A stretch of 64,000 nucleotides of DNA, taken from Rubripirellula obstinata. Lineage in GTDB: Bacteria > Planctomycetota > Planctomycetia > Pirellulales > Pirellulaceae. The stretch lies in contig NZ_LWSK01000012.1 in the NCBI RefSeq assembly GCF_001642955.1, positions 24,192-88,191 of the forward strand. Reading direction: 5' to 3'. The notes below the pieces were generated by a model. The model made no database searches. It was not told the DNA's origin and worked only from the letters and a program-made list of their open reading frames with translations. Both the position numbers and the translations under genes were made by a program. This document shows positions 17,201 to 27,400 of this stretch, in pieces (position 1 is the stretch's first letter; every line of letters starts with the position of its first letter).

Positions 17201-19444
17201 CAACTTTGGAACATTCTTCGCGAAGGCGGGCCGCTTGCAGGCCCCGTCGGTGAAGTTTTCGATGTGGCCGCGGCTAACGCTCACCCAGACACGTTGTTGA
17301 TCGTCAACGAGGGGCAAACGATTTCAAGGATTGATAATCCCCTGCGATTTGAATACTACGAATTGGTGGAAGATCTACTGGCTGCTGGCAAGCAGGTTGA
17401 GGGTATTGGGTTCATGAACCACTTCAACTTTGACTCTTCACCTAGCCCGACGCTATTCAACGAATACCTGGATTACTTTGCAGAGCTCGGTTTGCCGCTC
17501 TTGATGACGGAATTCGATGTCGACTCGAACGGCACGGATTATCAAACTCAAGCGGATTGGTCGGAAGATTACTTTCTAAATGTCTTTGCCAACCCAGCCA
17601 CCATCGGCGTGATTTCGTACGGGTTCTGGGATCTGGCTCACTGGCGCGATGATGAAGGGGCGGCTTGGTACGAAGCCGATTGGGAAGCCAAACCGAATGC
17701 CGATGTTTTTGTCGATCAGATTTTCCGCGAATGGCAAACCAATACGCTTGGTTCCACTCGCGATGACGGATCGTATCGAACGATGGCGTTTGACGGCCAG
17801 CATCAAGTCACCGTCACGATCGATGGGCAAGCTTACGAAATGATGGCCGAGGTCGATCCATCCGGCGGCGTCGTCAATTTTGTCCTCGATGTGCCGACCC
17901 AGGTTGCCTATCAAGAAACCACGGTGACCAACGGCACTCGCATTGAAGCCGAAGCGTTCGATCTGGGTGGCAGCGGCGTGGCGTACAGCGATACTTCGCC
18001 CGGCAACCAGGGCGATGTGTTCCGAACCGATGTTGATGTCGATATTTATGAAGCGATCGATGGTACAGAGACAGAGGGCTTTTCCGTCGGCCGGCCCAAT
18101 GGAGCTGGCGAATGGATGGAGTACACCGCCGACGTGGTCGCTGGAACCTATGACATCGATTTCCGACTGGCCGCAAGCGGAAATGATACGACCCGAACCG
18201 TCCGTGTTTTGATCGCAGACGACGCCAATGAATCCAGTGCGTTCACTGAATTGGGAATCGTCAGCGTTCCGTTGACGGGCAGCCAATCGAACTGGCAAAC
18301 GGTGACGCTCGCTGGCGTTGACCTGAGTCCTTGGGCAGGTTCCGACCGAGTGATTCGATTGGAAACCGATGGCTTCAACTTTCAATTCAACTGGTTTGAA
18401 TTCAACAGCCCGCAACTGGACTTTGGCGACGCGCCGTTCGAGACGTTGCTAGCCGACGACGGGGCGCGGCACGCGGCGATTGGTCCGCAGCTTGGTGACA
18501 GTCGCGATAGCGAACCCGACGGGCTGGCTTCGGCCGATGCCGACGGGGACGGCAACGACGATGACGGCGTCATGTTTGGCGCAATCAATGTTGGCGGCAC
18601 GATGGCCGGGGTCAATATCAAGTTGCCCGCGGACACCGAAGGCCAGATCGATGCGTGGATCGATTTCAATCGCAACGGATCCTTTGACGCTGGCGAGAAA
18701 ATTATTCACGACTTAAGCGTCAATGAACTGGAACAGACGATCAACTACATGATCCCCACGAATCTTCCCGGCGGCGTCACCGTGGGCGATACCTATGCTC
18801 GCGTACGCATCAGCAGCGACGGGGGTCTAGGGCCGACTGGTTTTGCTGCTGATGGCGAAGTCGAAGACTACGTGGTCAGCATTGTGGAACCGCCGCAGGT
18901 CGAAAGCGTTGTGGTCAACGAAGGAAGCACTCAGCGTTCGTCACTCGATTCGGTTCGCATCACCTTCGATGCCGTGGTCGACATCAATCAGACCGATGGC
19001 GACCCATTTCAGATCACTCGTGATGGATCGGCCGGAACCTTGGTGCCGCTGGTTGCAATCGATGACTCGTCGGGTAAGACGGTGGTCGACCTAACGTTTG
19101 CTGCCGGCGACTCGTTCGTGACTGATTTTGGAAGTCTGTTGGACGGAGATTATCAGTTGCGAATCGATGCGACGCTGGTGACCGATCGTGGGGTTCGACT
19201 TGATGGCAACCGCGACGGATTGGCTGGCGATGATTACACAATGTCGGCTGCCGATGGATTGTTCCGAATGTACGGCGACGCCGATGGCAGCAAGTCGGTG
19301 GGCCTGAGCGATTTTGCAATGTTCCGAAGTGTGTTTGGAACGTCGCCTAGTGACCCCAGTGCAATGTCCGGTTTGGATAGCGATGGTGACGGAGACATCG
19401 GACTGAGCGACTTTGCAGCCTTCCGAGCCAACTTTGGCCGTTAG
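14201..19444 (+). CDS. Giant PA14-CBM4_9-GH10-CBM6 exoprotein with GEVED and dockerin
   Basis: A 1747-residue protein from the ATG; an in-frame TTG lies two codons upstream, but the ATG matches the paralogue at 24443. The export motif IETLEARQLLAA is at residues 25-36. Domains: PA14 (about 38-173), a second PA14-like domain (190-345), Calx-beta-like (352-460), two CBM4_9-like sandwiches (467-620, 634-780), a GH10 barrel (794-1187), CBM6-like (1244-1399), GEVED (1405-1557), an unnamed beta domain and a dockerin (1684-1747). GH10 enzymes cleave beta-1,4-xylan-type chains with two glutamates. The nucleophile motif is kept (MTEFDV, Glu1104), but the acid/base motif WDVxNE reads HWDVANHP, with His995 in place of Glu. 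It may be a binder, a slow enzyme, or use another acid. The one-CBM4_9 paralogue at 24443 shares this change. Confidence 0.93.
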   Translation: MAKHFSSSRLKGRANSSVSRRISRIETLEARQLLAAEISGWVGSYYGSVTPDASPDLIRHDALIDFDWGQRSALNNTGDSDGSSARWESNLQSDHTATHQLIFRMEPQDGLRLWVDNQIVVDAWGGVGSDEFIADVPLVADQATPVRIETLDISGASRLWLGWTSPELPVEVVGPEWTPLSTDQMQTLDAAEPRGVLFEQLSSVAGDFLDTGDVDFDAVASGVRASTVSASASSTSHPAQRMRGFVVPETDGNYQFRISGGDASRLLLADDATPELARVIASANTATAPGQWNVTASQTSAGVRLLAGVQYYIEARQTDSGSYDGLQVQWRRDGSAAWTAIPNEELRPVQAEVGVRAIVSAVNETDASTVLSFDVFRTDDFGRDLVVDLDYGGTADRGVDYTGANPTVTIPAGDRSARVQVVVTSDGMDEVREAIEVGVAASGDYQLTSPIRTRTTLSIFGNLAPAGSSLVGDDPLLVGNIDQVSGNSSANLSNRTAVDEEGGAINGTVLVVDTSSSPANAPDVLVRWDVDQNLIPDETIYADFYYRRTGTPWVPMVFELQDKTSSDRWGRTELTATGFWQRAQIPITPGEALSGDSLRVELSMDSRNAAVEIANFQFKRFFSGDAEAEAILSADAVLLGNVDVTAGSTGSNPAIYTNRTATAAEQVPFDDVLAVDIQTPRNFLGQIGPRWNSQVPIEPGSMLTAQMWLRTDDAPFDVRLQVTQAAAVRAPLREDFQVDGQWRLYEFDFEAAIASVPGEVQLELAIGRSLGTIEIGGVQLLNRGIAPDLRQFLPQTYDNYTERDADSDWRWEAQQSVLQNRRNELVVNVTNTAGNPIVGATIEVNQVEHAYKFGNILRTEYISSTDPRSSTPESLRHQAIASRLFNSITIANGIRWVPWDSNEANGRASVDWVNENVRDLHGHHLTWGHLDFVPNSVEAEYFRLIAEESQSVATAYLRQAQLDHVAEIASAEFGIGGLIEGTDRPIVAHWDVANHPVLIKQLWNILREGGPLAGPVGEVFDVAAANAHPDTLLIVNEGQTISRIDNPLRFEYYELVEDLLAAGKQVEGIGFMNHFNFDSSPSPTLFNEYLDYFAELGLPLLMTEFDVDSNGTDYQTQADWSEDYFLNVFANPATIGVISYGFWDLAHWRDDEGAAWYEADWEAKPNADVFVDQIFREWQTNTLGSTRDDGSYRTMAFDGQHQVTVTIDGQAYEMMAEVDPSGGVVNFVLDVPTQVAYQETTVTNGTRIEAEAFDLGGSGVAYSDTSPGNQGDVFRTDVDVDIYEAIDGTETEGFSVGRPNGAGEWMEYTADVVAGTYDIDFRLAASGNDTTRTVRVLIADDANESSAFTELGIVSVPLTGSQSNWQTVTLAGVDLSPWAGSDRVIRLETDGFNFQFNWFEFNSPQLDFGDAPFETLLADDGARHAAIGPQLGDSRDSEPDGLASADADGDGNDDDGVMFGAINVGGTMAGVNIKLPADTEGQIDAWIDFNRNGSFDAGEKIIHDLSVNELEQTINYMIPTNLPGGVTVGDTYARVRISSDGGLGPTGFAADGEVEDYVVSIVEPPQVESVVVNEGSTQRSSLDSVRITFDAVVDINQTDGDPFQITRDGSAGTLVPLVAIDDSSGKTVVDLTFAAGDSFVTDFGSLLDGDYQLRIDATLVTDRGVRLDGNRDGLAGDDYTMSAADGLFRMYGDADGSKSVGLSDFAMFRSVFGTSPSDPSAMSGLDSDGDGDIGLSDFAAFRANFGR

Positions 19445-19498
19445 CAATCAAAAGACAATTTAACAATTCAAGAGTGAAGCGAAACCTAAAGGGAAATC

Positions 19499-22400
19499 AT
19501 GAGACGAGACTCCTTGTTGGCAAAACTATCGAATCGGTTGTCGGGTCGTGGGCACAATTCACGCTGTTGCGCAAGATCTGAGTCTGATCGCAAAAAACAC
19601 CTCCGGATGGAAACGCTGGAAAAGCGACAACTGCTTGCCGCGGAGGTGATCGCGCCGGTCACGGCAAGCCTGGAAAGCGTCGGCGATCCCGCGTCGTATC
19701 TTGAATACGGCACCAGCGGCAGCCATTGGATTGATGGGTCGGGGTTGTCCGATGCGTCCATCGTTGAAACGGGTGATCCTGTGCCCTCAGTTTGGCCGCT
19801 GCATCTCGGGGGCAACAGCGACCAACGTGTGTCTCGAATTCGCAACGCGGCCGAGGAAAACACTTTAACGTTTGACCTTGGCGGAACCTTTGACGTCAGC
19901 GGGATGGCGCTTTGGAACAGCACCGAGAGGGGGAACAACAACCTCCTGCAGACCGACCGCGGATTTGAGAACACCCGGCTTTCCTATTCCACCGATGGCG
20001 GGATCACGTTTAGCGGGGACGATTTGCTGACGTGGACCGAACTTGTTGACGACGCGGCGACCAATCAAGATTCCAACCCAACATCACCGCCACCGATGTT
20101 TGGGCCGGAAGTGCAAATGCTTGGCAGCACCGTGACCGGCGTGACCCACGTACGCATGGTGGTCGATAATTTCTCGGCAGGTGGTGCGGACAAATTTGTC
20201 ATGGCGTCGGAACTGAGGTTCATCGGGGAACCCACGCCTCTGCCGCCAGTCGTGATTGCGCCGTTGAGCGCAGAGCTTCAGAGTGTCGGTGGTTCCTACC
20301 TTCAATACGGCGATCCCGCAGGCGTCCATTGGATCAACGGATCGGGGCTTGACGATGCAACCGTCGTCGAAACGGGAGACGAGATTCCTGCCGTTTGGCC
20401 CAAACACGAAACGGGAAACAACGGCGAACGTGTGTCACGAATTCGAGGCGCTGCCGAATTCAATACTCTGACCTTTGATCTTGGCGGCCGGTTTCATCTC
20501 GAAGGGATGGCGCTTTGGAATAGTACCGAAGCCAATCAAACCGACCGAGGATTCGAGGGCACGGAATTGTCCTATTCCACCGATGGCGGAAACACGTTTA
20601 GTGGCAGCGATTTGCTGACATGGGAGCAGCTAGGCACGTTAACAGCACCCTATGAACCTGAAGTTCAGATGTTGCCAAGCACCGTCGATGGTGTGACGCA
20701 CGTGCGCATGGTCGTCGACAACTTCTCGGGTGAAGCGATCGTGATGGCATCGGAACTGAGGTTCATCGGCCAGATCGATACCTCTATTCCGCTGGTTGCC
20801 GACCTTTCCGCCGAAACGCTGGAGGGGAACTACAACTTGACGCAAGGAGTTGAGGGTGGCCGAGAAGTCGAGTTTACGGTCACGTTGAGCGAAACGAACT
20901 CCACCGGATCACCGATCACGTTTGATTTGGATGATTTGGGAACGGGCACCGCTGTATCAGGTGTGGATTACGCGGCGATCCCAGCCGACGCAAAGATCAT
21001 CGTGCCTCATGGATCCAATACCGGTTCGCTGGTCGTCAATGTGATCGACGACTTTTCGATCGAAGCGACGGAAACGTTGAACGTTCAGATTTCTGGTGCC
21101 AGCTTTCCAGCCGTCATCATCAACACCTCAACCGCCACGGGCACGATCAAGGATAACGACGCCGCCGGCGTCACGTTGGTGGGAGCGGACGACTTGAACG
21201 TTAGCGAAGCCGGCGACATCGATACCTACACGATCGCACTGGATTCCATCCCCACCGGTCCCGTTCAGATCACCGCCACAGCCGATTCGCAATTGGAAAT
21301 CAGCACCGATGGGATCACATTCGCGCCGGCACTGAATTTAAGCTTCACCGACATGACGCCACAAACCATCACGGTGCGGGCCGTCAATGATCAGTCGATC
21401 GAAGACCTTCACAACGGAACCATCACCCACGCCATCACCGGCACGGTGGTCGACGCCAACTATCCCGACGTGACGCACGATGATCTTTATACGGTCAACG
21501 GAACCGATCGCACGTTTCAAGAATTGTTGGACGACGAAGCCCTGCGGCCTGGGGGCAATTGGGCAGGAGGCGTTCGTGGATCCGAAATCGACGTGAATAA
21601 TGCCATTTTGGAACAGGGCATCCCCAACCATGTTTCAATCCCACAGAACATTAGGGCACACACTTTGAACGCGTCGGTCGTCACGCGTCCCAACTTTGAC
21701 AACATCACGCGTTGGTACCAAGAAGACGGCAAGACTCAGATTTACCGAGTGTTCGAGGGTGAGCAGAACGTTCGCAACAATCGTGAATATGCCGCTCGAA
21801 TCGAAACGTTCGCAGATGCTGGCACCGCGGTGTGGAATGACTTTTCAGTTCGCTACACCATCATGAAAGGGGAGTCGATGTCGCTGTTCCAGAATAAACA
21901 GAACAGCGACGCGTCATGGGGACTTCACGTTGGCATGACCCCCGAGGGCGATATCCACTATACGCACCGGAGAAACCATGACGGGGGCAATCGACGCTTC
22001 ACGTTGGCCGAAGACATGATCGGAAAAAGTTTCGAGATGATGGTCAGGGACAATGGCCATGACTTCGAGTTGTATTTTAACGGCGAACTGATCGCGAAAA
22101 ACTTCCATGAGCGTCCAGGCCGTGACTTCAGTTGGCGTTGGGGCCCCTACCGTGGCGCCCGACCGATGGAACATGACGTCTTGGTCTTTGTCAACAACTT
22201 ACAGATGCGGGAAAACACCTCCTCGCCAGTCGGGTTGATGCCGTACCGATTGCCCACGACGTCGTTGGTGATTGATTCGGCCACCGCCGAAATCACCGAT
22301 AATGACGATGGAAGTCAGAAACCGTTTGTGGACCGAGTCGTCCAGAGTGGCACCCGTATCGAAGCCGAAGCATTTGATTTTGGTGGCAGCGGCGTGGCGT

Positions 22401-23884
22401 ACAACGACACAGGTGCTGGCAACGACGGTAACGTTTTCCGAACCGATGTCGATGTTGATATTTTTGAGACCACCGATGGTGGTTCGGGCTTCTCCGTCGG
22501 CAAACCGAACGGAAACGGTACGGAATGGATGGAATACACCGCTGACGTGGTCGGCGGCACCTACGACATCGACTTCCGGCTTGCGGCCGAAGGTAGTGAC
22601 CCCACGCGAATCGTACGCGTCCTGATCGCTGACGACAGTGAATCAAGTCAGTTCACTGAATTGGGAACCGTCAGCGTTCCGTTGACGGGCAGCCAATCAA
22701 CTTGGCAGACCGTGACGCTCGCCGGCGTTGACCTGAATCCTTGGGCTGGTTCCGACCGAGTGATCCGATTGGAAACCGATGGATTCAATTTCCAAACCAA
22801 CTGGTTCGAGTTCAACAGTCCGCAGCTTGACTTCGGCGACGCACCGCTGTCCTACGGCACCCTTCTTGCCGATGACGGTGCCCGGCACGCGGCCGTGGGA
22901 CCACAGCTTGGGGCAACGCGCGACTGGGAGAGTAACGGCACCGTTTCACCGGCAGCCGACGGTGACGGCAGCGACGAAGACGGCGTGATGTTTGGCGGAA
23001 TCGGGGTCAACAACCTGATCGCCGCGGTCAACGTGGAATTCGGCAATGTCAACGAAGTGGGCACAGCGAAAGTCGACGCCTGGATTGATTTCAATCGCAA
23101 TGGAGCCTTTGAGCTTGAAGAAAAGATCCTTGACGACATCACGGTCAATCAAGCCATGCAGACGATCAATTACGACATCCCACGCGACCTGCCCGGCGGG
23201 ATCACCGTGGGCGATGCCTACGCCCGAGTCCGCATCAGTACCGCAGGCAAGTTAGGGCCAACCGGTTATGCCGCTGACGGTGAAGTCGAAGACTACGTTG
23301 TCACCATCGCTGAACCTCCGGTGGTTGAGAGCTTCGAAATTAACGGTGGCAGTTCTCAGCGTTCCTCGGTCAATTCAGTCAAGGTAACCTTTGACCAAGT
23401 CGTGGACATCGATACCGAAGGTGGCAACCCGTTCCAATTGACCTACGGCAGCAACGAAGCGGTTGCGATCGGGGCACCTTTGATTGGCGAGATTACTGAC
23501 AATGCGGGCAACAGAAAGACGACCGTCGAATTGACCTTTGATCCGTCCAGTGCTTACGTCACCGATTTCGGCAGTCTGAAAGACGGGCACTATCAATTGA
23601 CGATCGATCCATCGTTGGTGACGGCATCCGGTGTCGAACTGGATGGTGACGGCGATGGAATCGCTGGCGACGCTTACGTGATGACGGCTGCCGATGGTCT
23701 GTTCCGCAAGTATGGTGACGCGGATGGCACCGACTCGGTCGGATTGAGCGACTTTGCGATGTTCCGAAGCGTCTTTGGAACGTCACCAAGCGACCCCAGT
23801 GCGATGTCAGGTTTGGACAGCAATGGTGACGGCAGCATCGGCCTAACCGATTTTGCAGCCTTCCGAGCCAACTTCGGAGCTTAA
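19499..23884 (+). CDS. Giant discoidin/Calx-beta/jelly-roll/CBM6 exoprotein with GEVED and dockerin
   Basis: A 1461-residue protein. The ATG follows AAAGGGA, a plausible ribosome binding site, 54 bp after the previous stop, so co-transcription with 14201 is likely. The export motif METLEKRQLLAA is at residues 37-48. Two discoidin-like domains (about 51-244, 254-426) are followed by two Calx-beta-like repeats (433-552, 558-650) and a jelly-roll domain (658-905; RWYQEDGKTQIYRVFEGEQN, FSWRWGPYRG). Then come a CBM6-like domain (951-1104), GEVED (1110-1270), the unnamed beta domain and a dockerin (1398-1461). It matches the gene at 9232 in order but has an inserted CBM6-like domain. Its C-terminal cassette is instead nearly identical in DNA to that of the gene at 35044. 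The glycan target is unknown; the jelly roll is a lyase candidate by fold only. Confidence 0.92.
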   Translation: MRRDSLLAKLSNRLSGRGHNSRCCARSESDRKKHLRMETLEKRQLLAAEVIAPVTASLESVGDPASYLEYGTSGSHWIDGSGLSDASIVETGDPVPSVWPLHLGGNSDQRVSRIRNAAEENTLTFDLGGTFDVSGMALWNSTERGNNNLLQTDRGFENTRLSYSTDGGITFSGDDLLTWTELVDDAATNQDSNPTSPPPMFGPEVQMLGSTVTGVTHVRMVVDNFSAGGADKFVMASELRFIGEPTPLPPVVIAPLSAELQSVGGSYLQYGDPAGVHWINGSGLDDATVVETGDEIPAVWPKHETGNNGERVSRIRGAAEFNTLTFDLGGRFHLEGMALWNSTEANQTDRGFEGTELSYSTDGGNTFSGSDLLTWEQLGTLTAPYEPEVQMLPSTVDGVTHVRMVVDNFSGEAIVMASELRFIGQIDTSIPLVADLSAETLEGNYNLTQGVEGGREVEFTVTLSETNSTGSPITFDLDDLGTGTAVSGVDYAAIPADAKIIVPHGSNTGSLVVNVIDDFSIEATETLNVQISGASFPAVIINTSTATGTIKDNDAAGVTLVGADDLNVSEAGDIDTYTIALDSIPTGPVQITATADSQLEISTDGITFAPALNLSFTDMTPQTITVRAVNDQSIEDLHNGTITHAITGTVVDANYPDVTHDDLYTVNGTDRTFQELLDDEALRPGGNWAGGVRGSEIDVNNAILEQGIPNHVSIPQNIRAHTLNASVVTRPNFDNITRWYQEDGKTQIYRVFEGEQNVRNNREYAARIETFADAGTAVWNDFSVRYTIMKGESMSLFQNKQNSDASWGLHVGMTPEGDIHYTHRRNHDGGNRRFTLAEDMIGKSFEMMVRDNGHDFELYFNGELIAKNFHERPGRDFSWRWGPYRGARPMEHDVLVFVNNLQMRENTSSPVGLMPYRLPTTSLVIDSATAEITDNDDGSQKPFVDRVVQSGTRIEAEAFDFGGSGVAYNDTGAGNDGNVFRTDVDVDIFETTDGGSGFSVGKPNGNGTEWMEYTADVVGGTYDIDFRLAAEGSDPTRIVRVLIADDSESSQFTELGTVSVPLTGSQSTWQTVTLAGVDLNPWAGSDRVIRLETDGFNFQTNWFEFNSPQLDFGDAPLSYGTLLADDGARHAAVGPQLGATRDWESNGTVSPAADGDGSDEDGVMFGGIGVNNLIAAVNVEFGNVNEVGTAKVDAWIDFNRNGAFELEEKILDDITVNQAMQTINYDIPRDLPGGITVGDAYARVRISTAGKLGPTGYAADGEVEDYVVTIAEPPVVESFEINGGSSQRSSVNSVKVTFDQVVDIDTEGGNPFQLTYGSNEAVAIGAPLIGEITDNAGNRKTTVELTFDPSSAYVTDFGSLKDGHYQLTIDPSLVTASGVELDGDGDGIAGDAYVMTAADGLFRKYGDADGTDSVGLSDFAMFRSVFGTSPSDPSAMSGLDSNGDGSIGLTDFAAFRANFGA

Positions 23885-23932
23885 AGATACGGTCACTACG
23901 AACAGCTCAAAAATTTTTGACAAGCGAATAGG

Positions 23933-23993
23933 TGACAAGCGAGTGTTTATCGCGATGTATCCCAATTCGCTTGTCCCCATTCGTTTGTCAATT
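23933..23993. repeat. TTGACAAGCGAAT inverted repeat
   Basis: The left arm TTTTTGACAAGCGAATAGGT, with GACAAGCGAGTG, pairs with CAATTCGCTTGTCCCCATTC and GTTTGTCAATT on the right. One arm (TTTGACAAACGAATGGGGAC) recurs at 29180-29200. It lies between the 19499 gene and the dockerin relic. Confidence 0.7.
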
Positions 23994-24008
23994 CTGTCTG
24001 TTTGTGCC

Positions 24009-24149
24009 GTGCGAGTCAGTGTGTTCGGGTCGTCATCGAGCGACCCGCATGCATTGGCAGGTTTGGATTTGGATGGTGATGGCGGTATCGGTCTTACCGA
24101 TTTCGCGGCCTTCCGAAGTAACTTGGAACGTGACGGGAATCAATCGTAG
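24009..24149 (+). pseudogene. Relic of a dockerin-ending gene
   Basis: The reading RVSVFGSSSSDPHALAGLDL continues into DGDGGIGLTDFAAFRSNL and stops at 24147-24149. This is the second half of the dockerin that ends all seven giant proteins (compare SVFGTSSSDANAMSGLDSDG and DGDIGLTDFAAFRANFG). Nothing upstream in frame belongs to a giant protein: the preceding codons run through the palindrome at 23933-23993. It is most simply the 3' end of a deleted eighth giant gene, or a failed recombination product. A GTAGGCCGTA hairpin starts within its last codons. Confidence 0.8.
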
Positions 24150-24220
24150 GCCGTATTGAGCGGAGCGAAATACGGCAACAGGCTCAAGTGCCGTATTTCG
24201 CTCCACTCAATACCGCCTAC
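24146..24220. repeat. GTAGGCCGTA-family hairpin
   Basis: GTAGGCCGTATTGAGCGGAG at 24146-24165 pairs with CTCCACTCAATACCGCCTAC at 24201-24220, and the internal arm CGAAATACGGCA pairs with TGCCGTATTTCG. It lies directly against the duplicated upstream region of the next gene. Confidence 0.8.
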
Positions 24221-24442
24221 ATGCTAGTGGGCGAAATTGGTCCATATGACTCGATTTCGCTCCCCCTCTGTTGATCAATAATTTGTGCGGCAAATGTGGG
24301 TACAAAGGCGTTTTAGGGGCGTTTACTGATGGTTCCATCGGTGGCATGCGACTTTCGGGGAGCTGTTGATTGGCTGACGACTGAATTCGCGGCGACCCCC
24401 TGAGCACACTTTTCTTTTCCTTCTTCTTCGACAGATTGGTCC
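24221..24442 (+). promoter_or_regulatory. Upstream region duplicated from 13962-14200
   Basis: The 222 bp before the ATG at 24443 match the region before 14201 with scattered differences (for example ATTGGTCCATATGACTCG against ATGGGGCCACATGACTCG). The CTTTTCTTTTCCTTCTTCTT tract is fully kept. It is a second copy of a promoter/leader unit, and both genes are probably expressed under the same control. Confidence 0.7.
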
Positions 24443-27400
24443 ATGGCAAAGCGTTCCTCGTTTTCTCGTCTTAACGGGCGAGCAAATTCGTCTGTCAGTC
24501 GACGGATCTCTCGCGTTGAAACGCTGGAGGCTCGCCAGCTTTTGGCCGCTGAAATCACCGGGTGGGTGGGCAGCTATTACGGCAGTGGCACTCCCGACGC
24601 ATCACCCGACTTGGTCCGCCATGATGCGTTGATTGATTTTGATTGGGGGCAGCGTTCAGCGCTCAATAACACCGGCGACAGTGACGGTTCGTCGGCCCGT
24701 TGGGAATCGAATCTGCAAAGCGATCACACGGCGACGCATCAGTTGATCCTGAGGATGGAACCGCAAGACGGATTGCGAGTTTGGGTCGATAACCAAATCG
24801 TGGTCAACGCCTGGAATGGTGCCGGAAGCGACGAGATCATTGCCGATGTTCCGCTGGTCGCCGATCAAGCGACGCCGGTCCGAATCGAAACCCGTGATAT
24901 TTCGGGTGCATCGCGTTTGTGGTTGGGGTGGACCAGTCCCGAATTGCCTGTCGAAGTCGTCGGCCCTGAATGGACGCCGTTGTCGACCGATCAGATGCAA
25001 GCCTTAGACGATGCCGCACCGACGGGCATTTTGTTTGAGCAATTGTCGTCGGTCGCGGGTGATTTTCTGGGCACTGGCGACGTTGACCATTCCGCCGTCA
25101 CCAGCGGCGTGCGTCTGTCGACGATCGACGCATCGGCTAGCGGGACCACACATCCCGCCCAGCGGACACGTGGTTTCTTTGTTCCCGAAACCTCCGGCGA
25201 TTATCAGTTCCGAATTTCCGGTGGCGATGCGAGTCGTTTGTTGCTTGCCGACGACGGTACACCTGAATTGTCCAGAGTCATTGCATCAACCGATTCTGCG
25301 ACGACGCCTGGGCAATGGAATGTCGACGCCAGTCAAACTTCGCCGCCTGTCGCTCTGGTTGCTGGTGTGCATTACTACTTGGAAACGCGTCAGGTCGATA
25401 GCGGATCTTATGACGGGTTGGAAGTTCAGTGGAGACAAGCCGGATCGGCGTGGGAAGCGATCCCCAACGAACAATTGCGTCCGCTACAGGCACAGATCGG
25501 TGTCCGCGCGGTGGTGTCGGCGGTCAGTGAAACCGATTCGTCACCGACGTTGTCATTCGACGTTTCAAGAACTGACGACTTTGGTCTTGACTTGGTCGTT
25601 CAGCTCCATTACGGCGGCACCGCGACTCGCGGTAGCGATTACACCGGAGCGCCCGCGACGGTCACGATCCCGGCGGGGCAAAGATCGGCGCGGGTGAACA
25701 TCAACGTGGTCAGCGATAGCGTCAATGACGAACTAGAAACCGTTGAGGTAAGCGCTGCATCATCAAGCCAGTACGAATTGTCCACACCAATTCGGACAAG
25801 AACGACGCTAACGATTTCCGGGCCATTGATCCCGACGGGCGGCTCGCTGATTCCGAGTAATCCGTTGACGGTTACCAACATCGATGAAGCCACGGGAACC
25901 TCGTTCGCCAACTTCACCAATCGTACCGCAAACGCAGATGGTGAAAACGATGGCACCGTCAACGGCACCGTGTTGGTCGTTGATACGATCACGACGCCGC
26001 CGGGTGCATCAACCGTTTCTGCTCGCTGGAACATCACTCAGGATGTCGCTGCATCGGAGAACGTGTACGTCGAATTCTACTACCGACGGCTCGGGACACT
26101 TTGGAGCCCGATGGAATTCCGGCTCCATGACACCTTGTCCTTCGACGACTGGGGGACGACCGAATTGATCGCCAAGGGGTTTTGGCAACATGCCCAAATC
26201 CAGATCGCCGCAGGTCAAGCATTGTCCAGCAGTTCGCTTCGAGCGGAGCTTGCGTTTGATCTAGCAGAAGACATCACCGACGTGGAAATCGCAAACTTCC
26301 AAGTCAGGTTGACCGAAGACCCACTCGTGCCCGCCCAGAGTTTCCAAAACTACCCTGAACGCGACGCCGATAGCGATTGGCGATGGGATGCGCAGCAAAG
26401 TGTTTTGGAAAACCGACGCAATGAACTGCTAGTCAACGTGACGAACCAGGCGGGGGCTGCAGTGTCCGGTGCAACGGTCGAGGTGAATCAGCTTCAGCAC
26501 TCCTATGGATTCGGCAACATCATCAGGAGCGAGTATATCAGTGACGTCTATTCTAATTCGCGAACCGCTGAATCCGCCCGTCATCGCGCGATTGCGTCGC
26601 GGTTGTTCAACACCCTGACGATTGCTGACGGAATTCGCTGGCGACTGTGGGAAATCAATGACAACATCGGCCGCCAATCGGTCGATTGGGTGAACGACAA
26701 TTTCGATCGACTGCATGGACATCACTTGACATGGGGACAGTTCCGCTTGATTCCCGATTCCGTTGAAGCCGAGTACTTTCGGCTGCGAGACAATGTCAGT
26801 CAGACAGCAGCGAGAGAGTATTTGCGTACAGCTCAACTGGAACATGTCGCAGACATTGCCTCAGAGCTGGGTGGCACGATTGACGGAACCGATCGGCCCA
26901 AGATCGCGCACTGGGACACGGTCAATCATCCCGTGCTACTGAAAGAGCTTTGGAACATCCTCCGCGACGGTGGATCGTTGGCGGGACCGATGGGAGAAGT
27001 GTTTGACGTGGCCAAAGCCAACTCGCATCCCGACACGTTGCAGATGATCAACGAAGGTCAAACGATCGAACGGGTTGGCATTCCTCGGCGAACCGAATAC
27101 TACGACCTGATCGAAGAGTTATTGGACAATGGCAAGCCAGTCGAAGCGATTGGGTTCATGAACCACTTCGACCTTGCGACCGCTCCGTCGCCAACTCAGT
27201 TCAACGCTTACTTGAACGAGTTCGCTCAGTTGGGTTTGCCGCTGTCGATGACCGAGTTTGATATTAATTCGACCGGAACCGACTTACAGACTCAGGCGGA
27301 TTGGTCCGAAGATTACTACTTGAACGTGTTTGCCAATCCGGCGACTTCGTTCATTATCGGGTATGGTTTTTGGGAATCGGCTCATTGGCGTGATGAAGTC

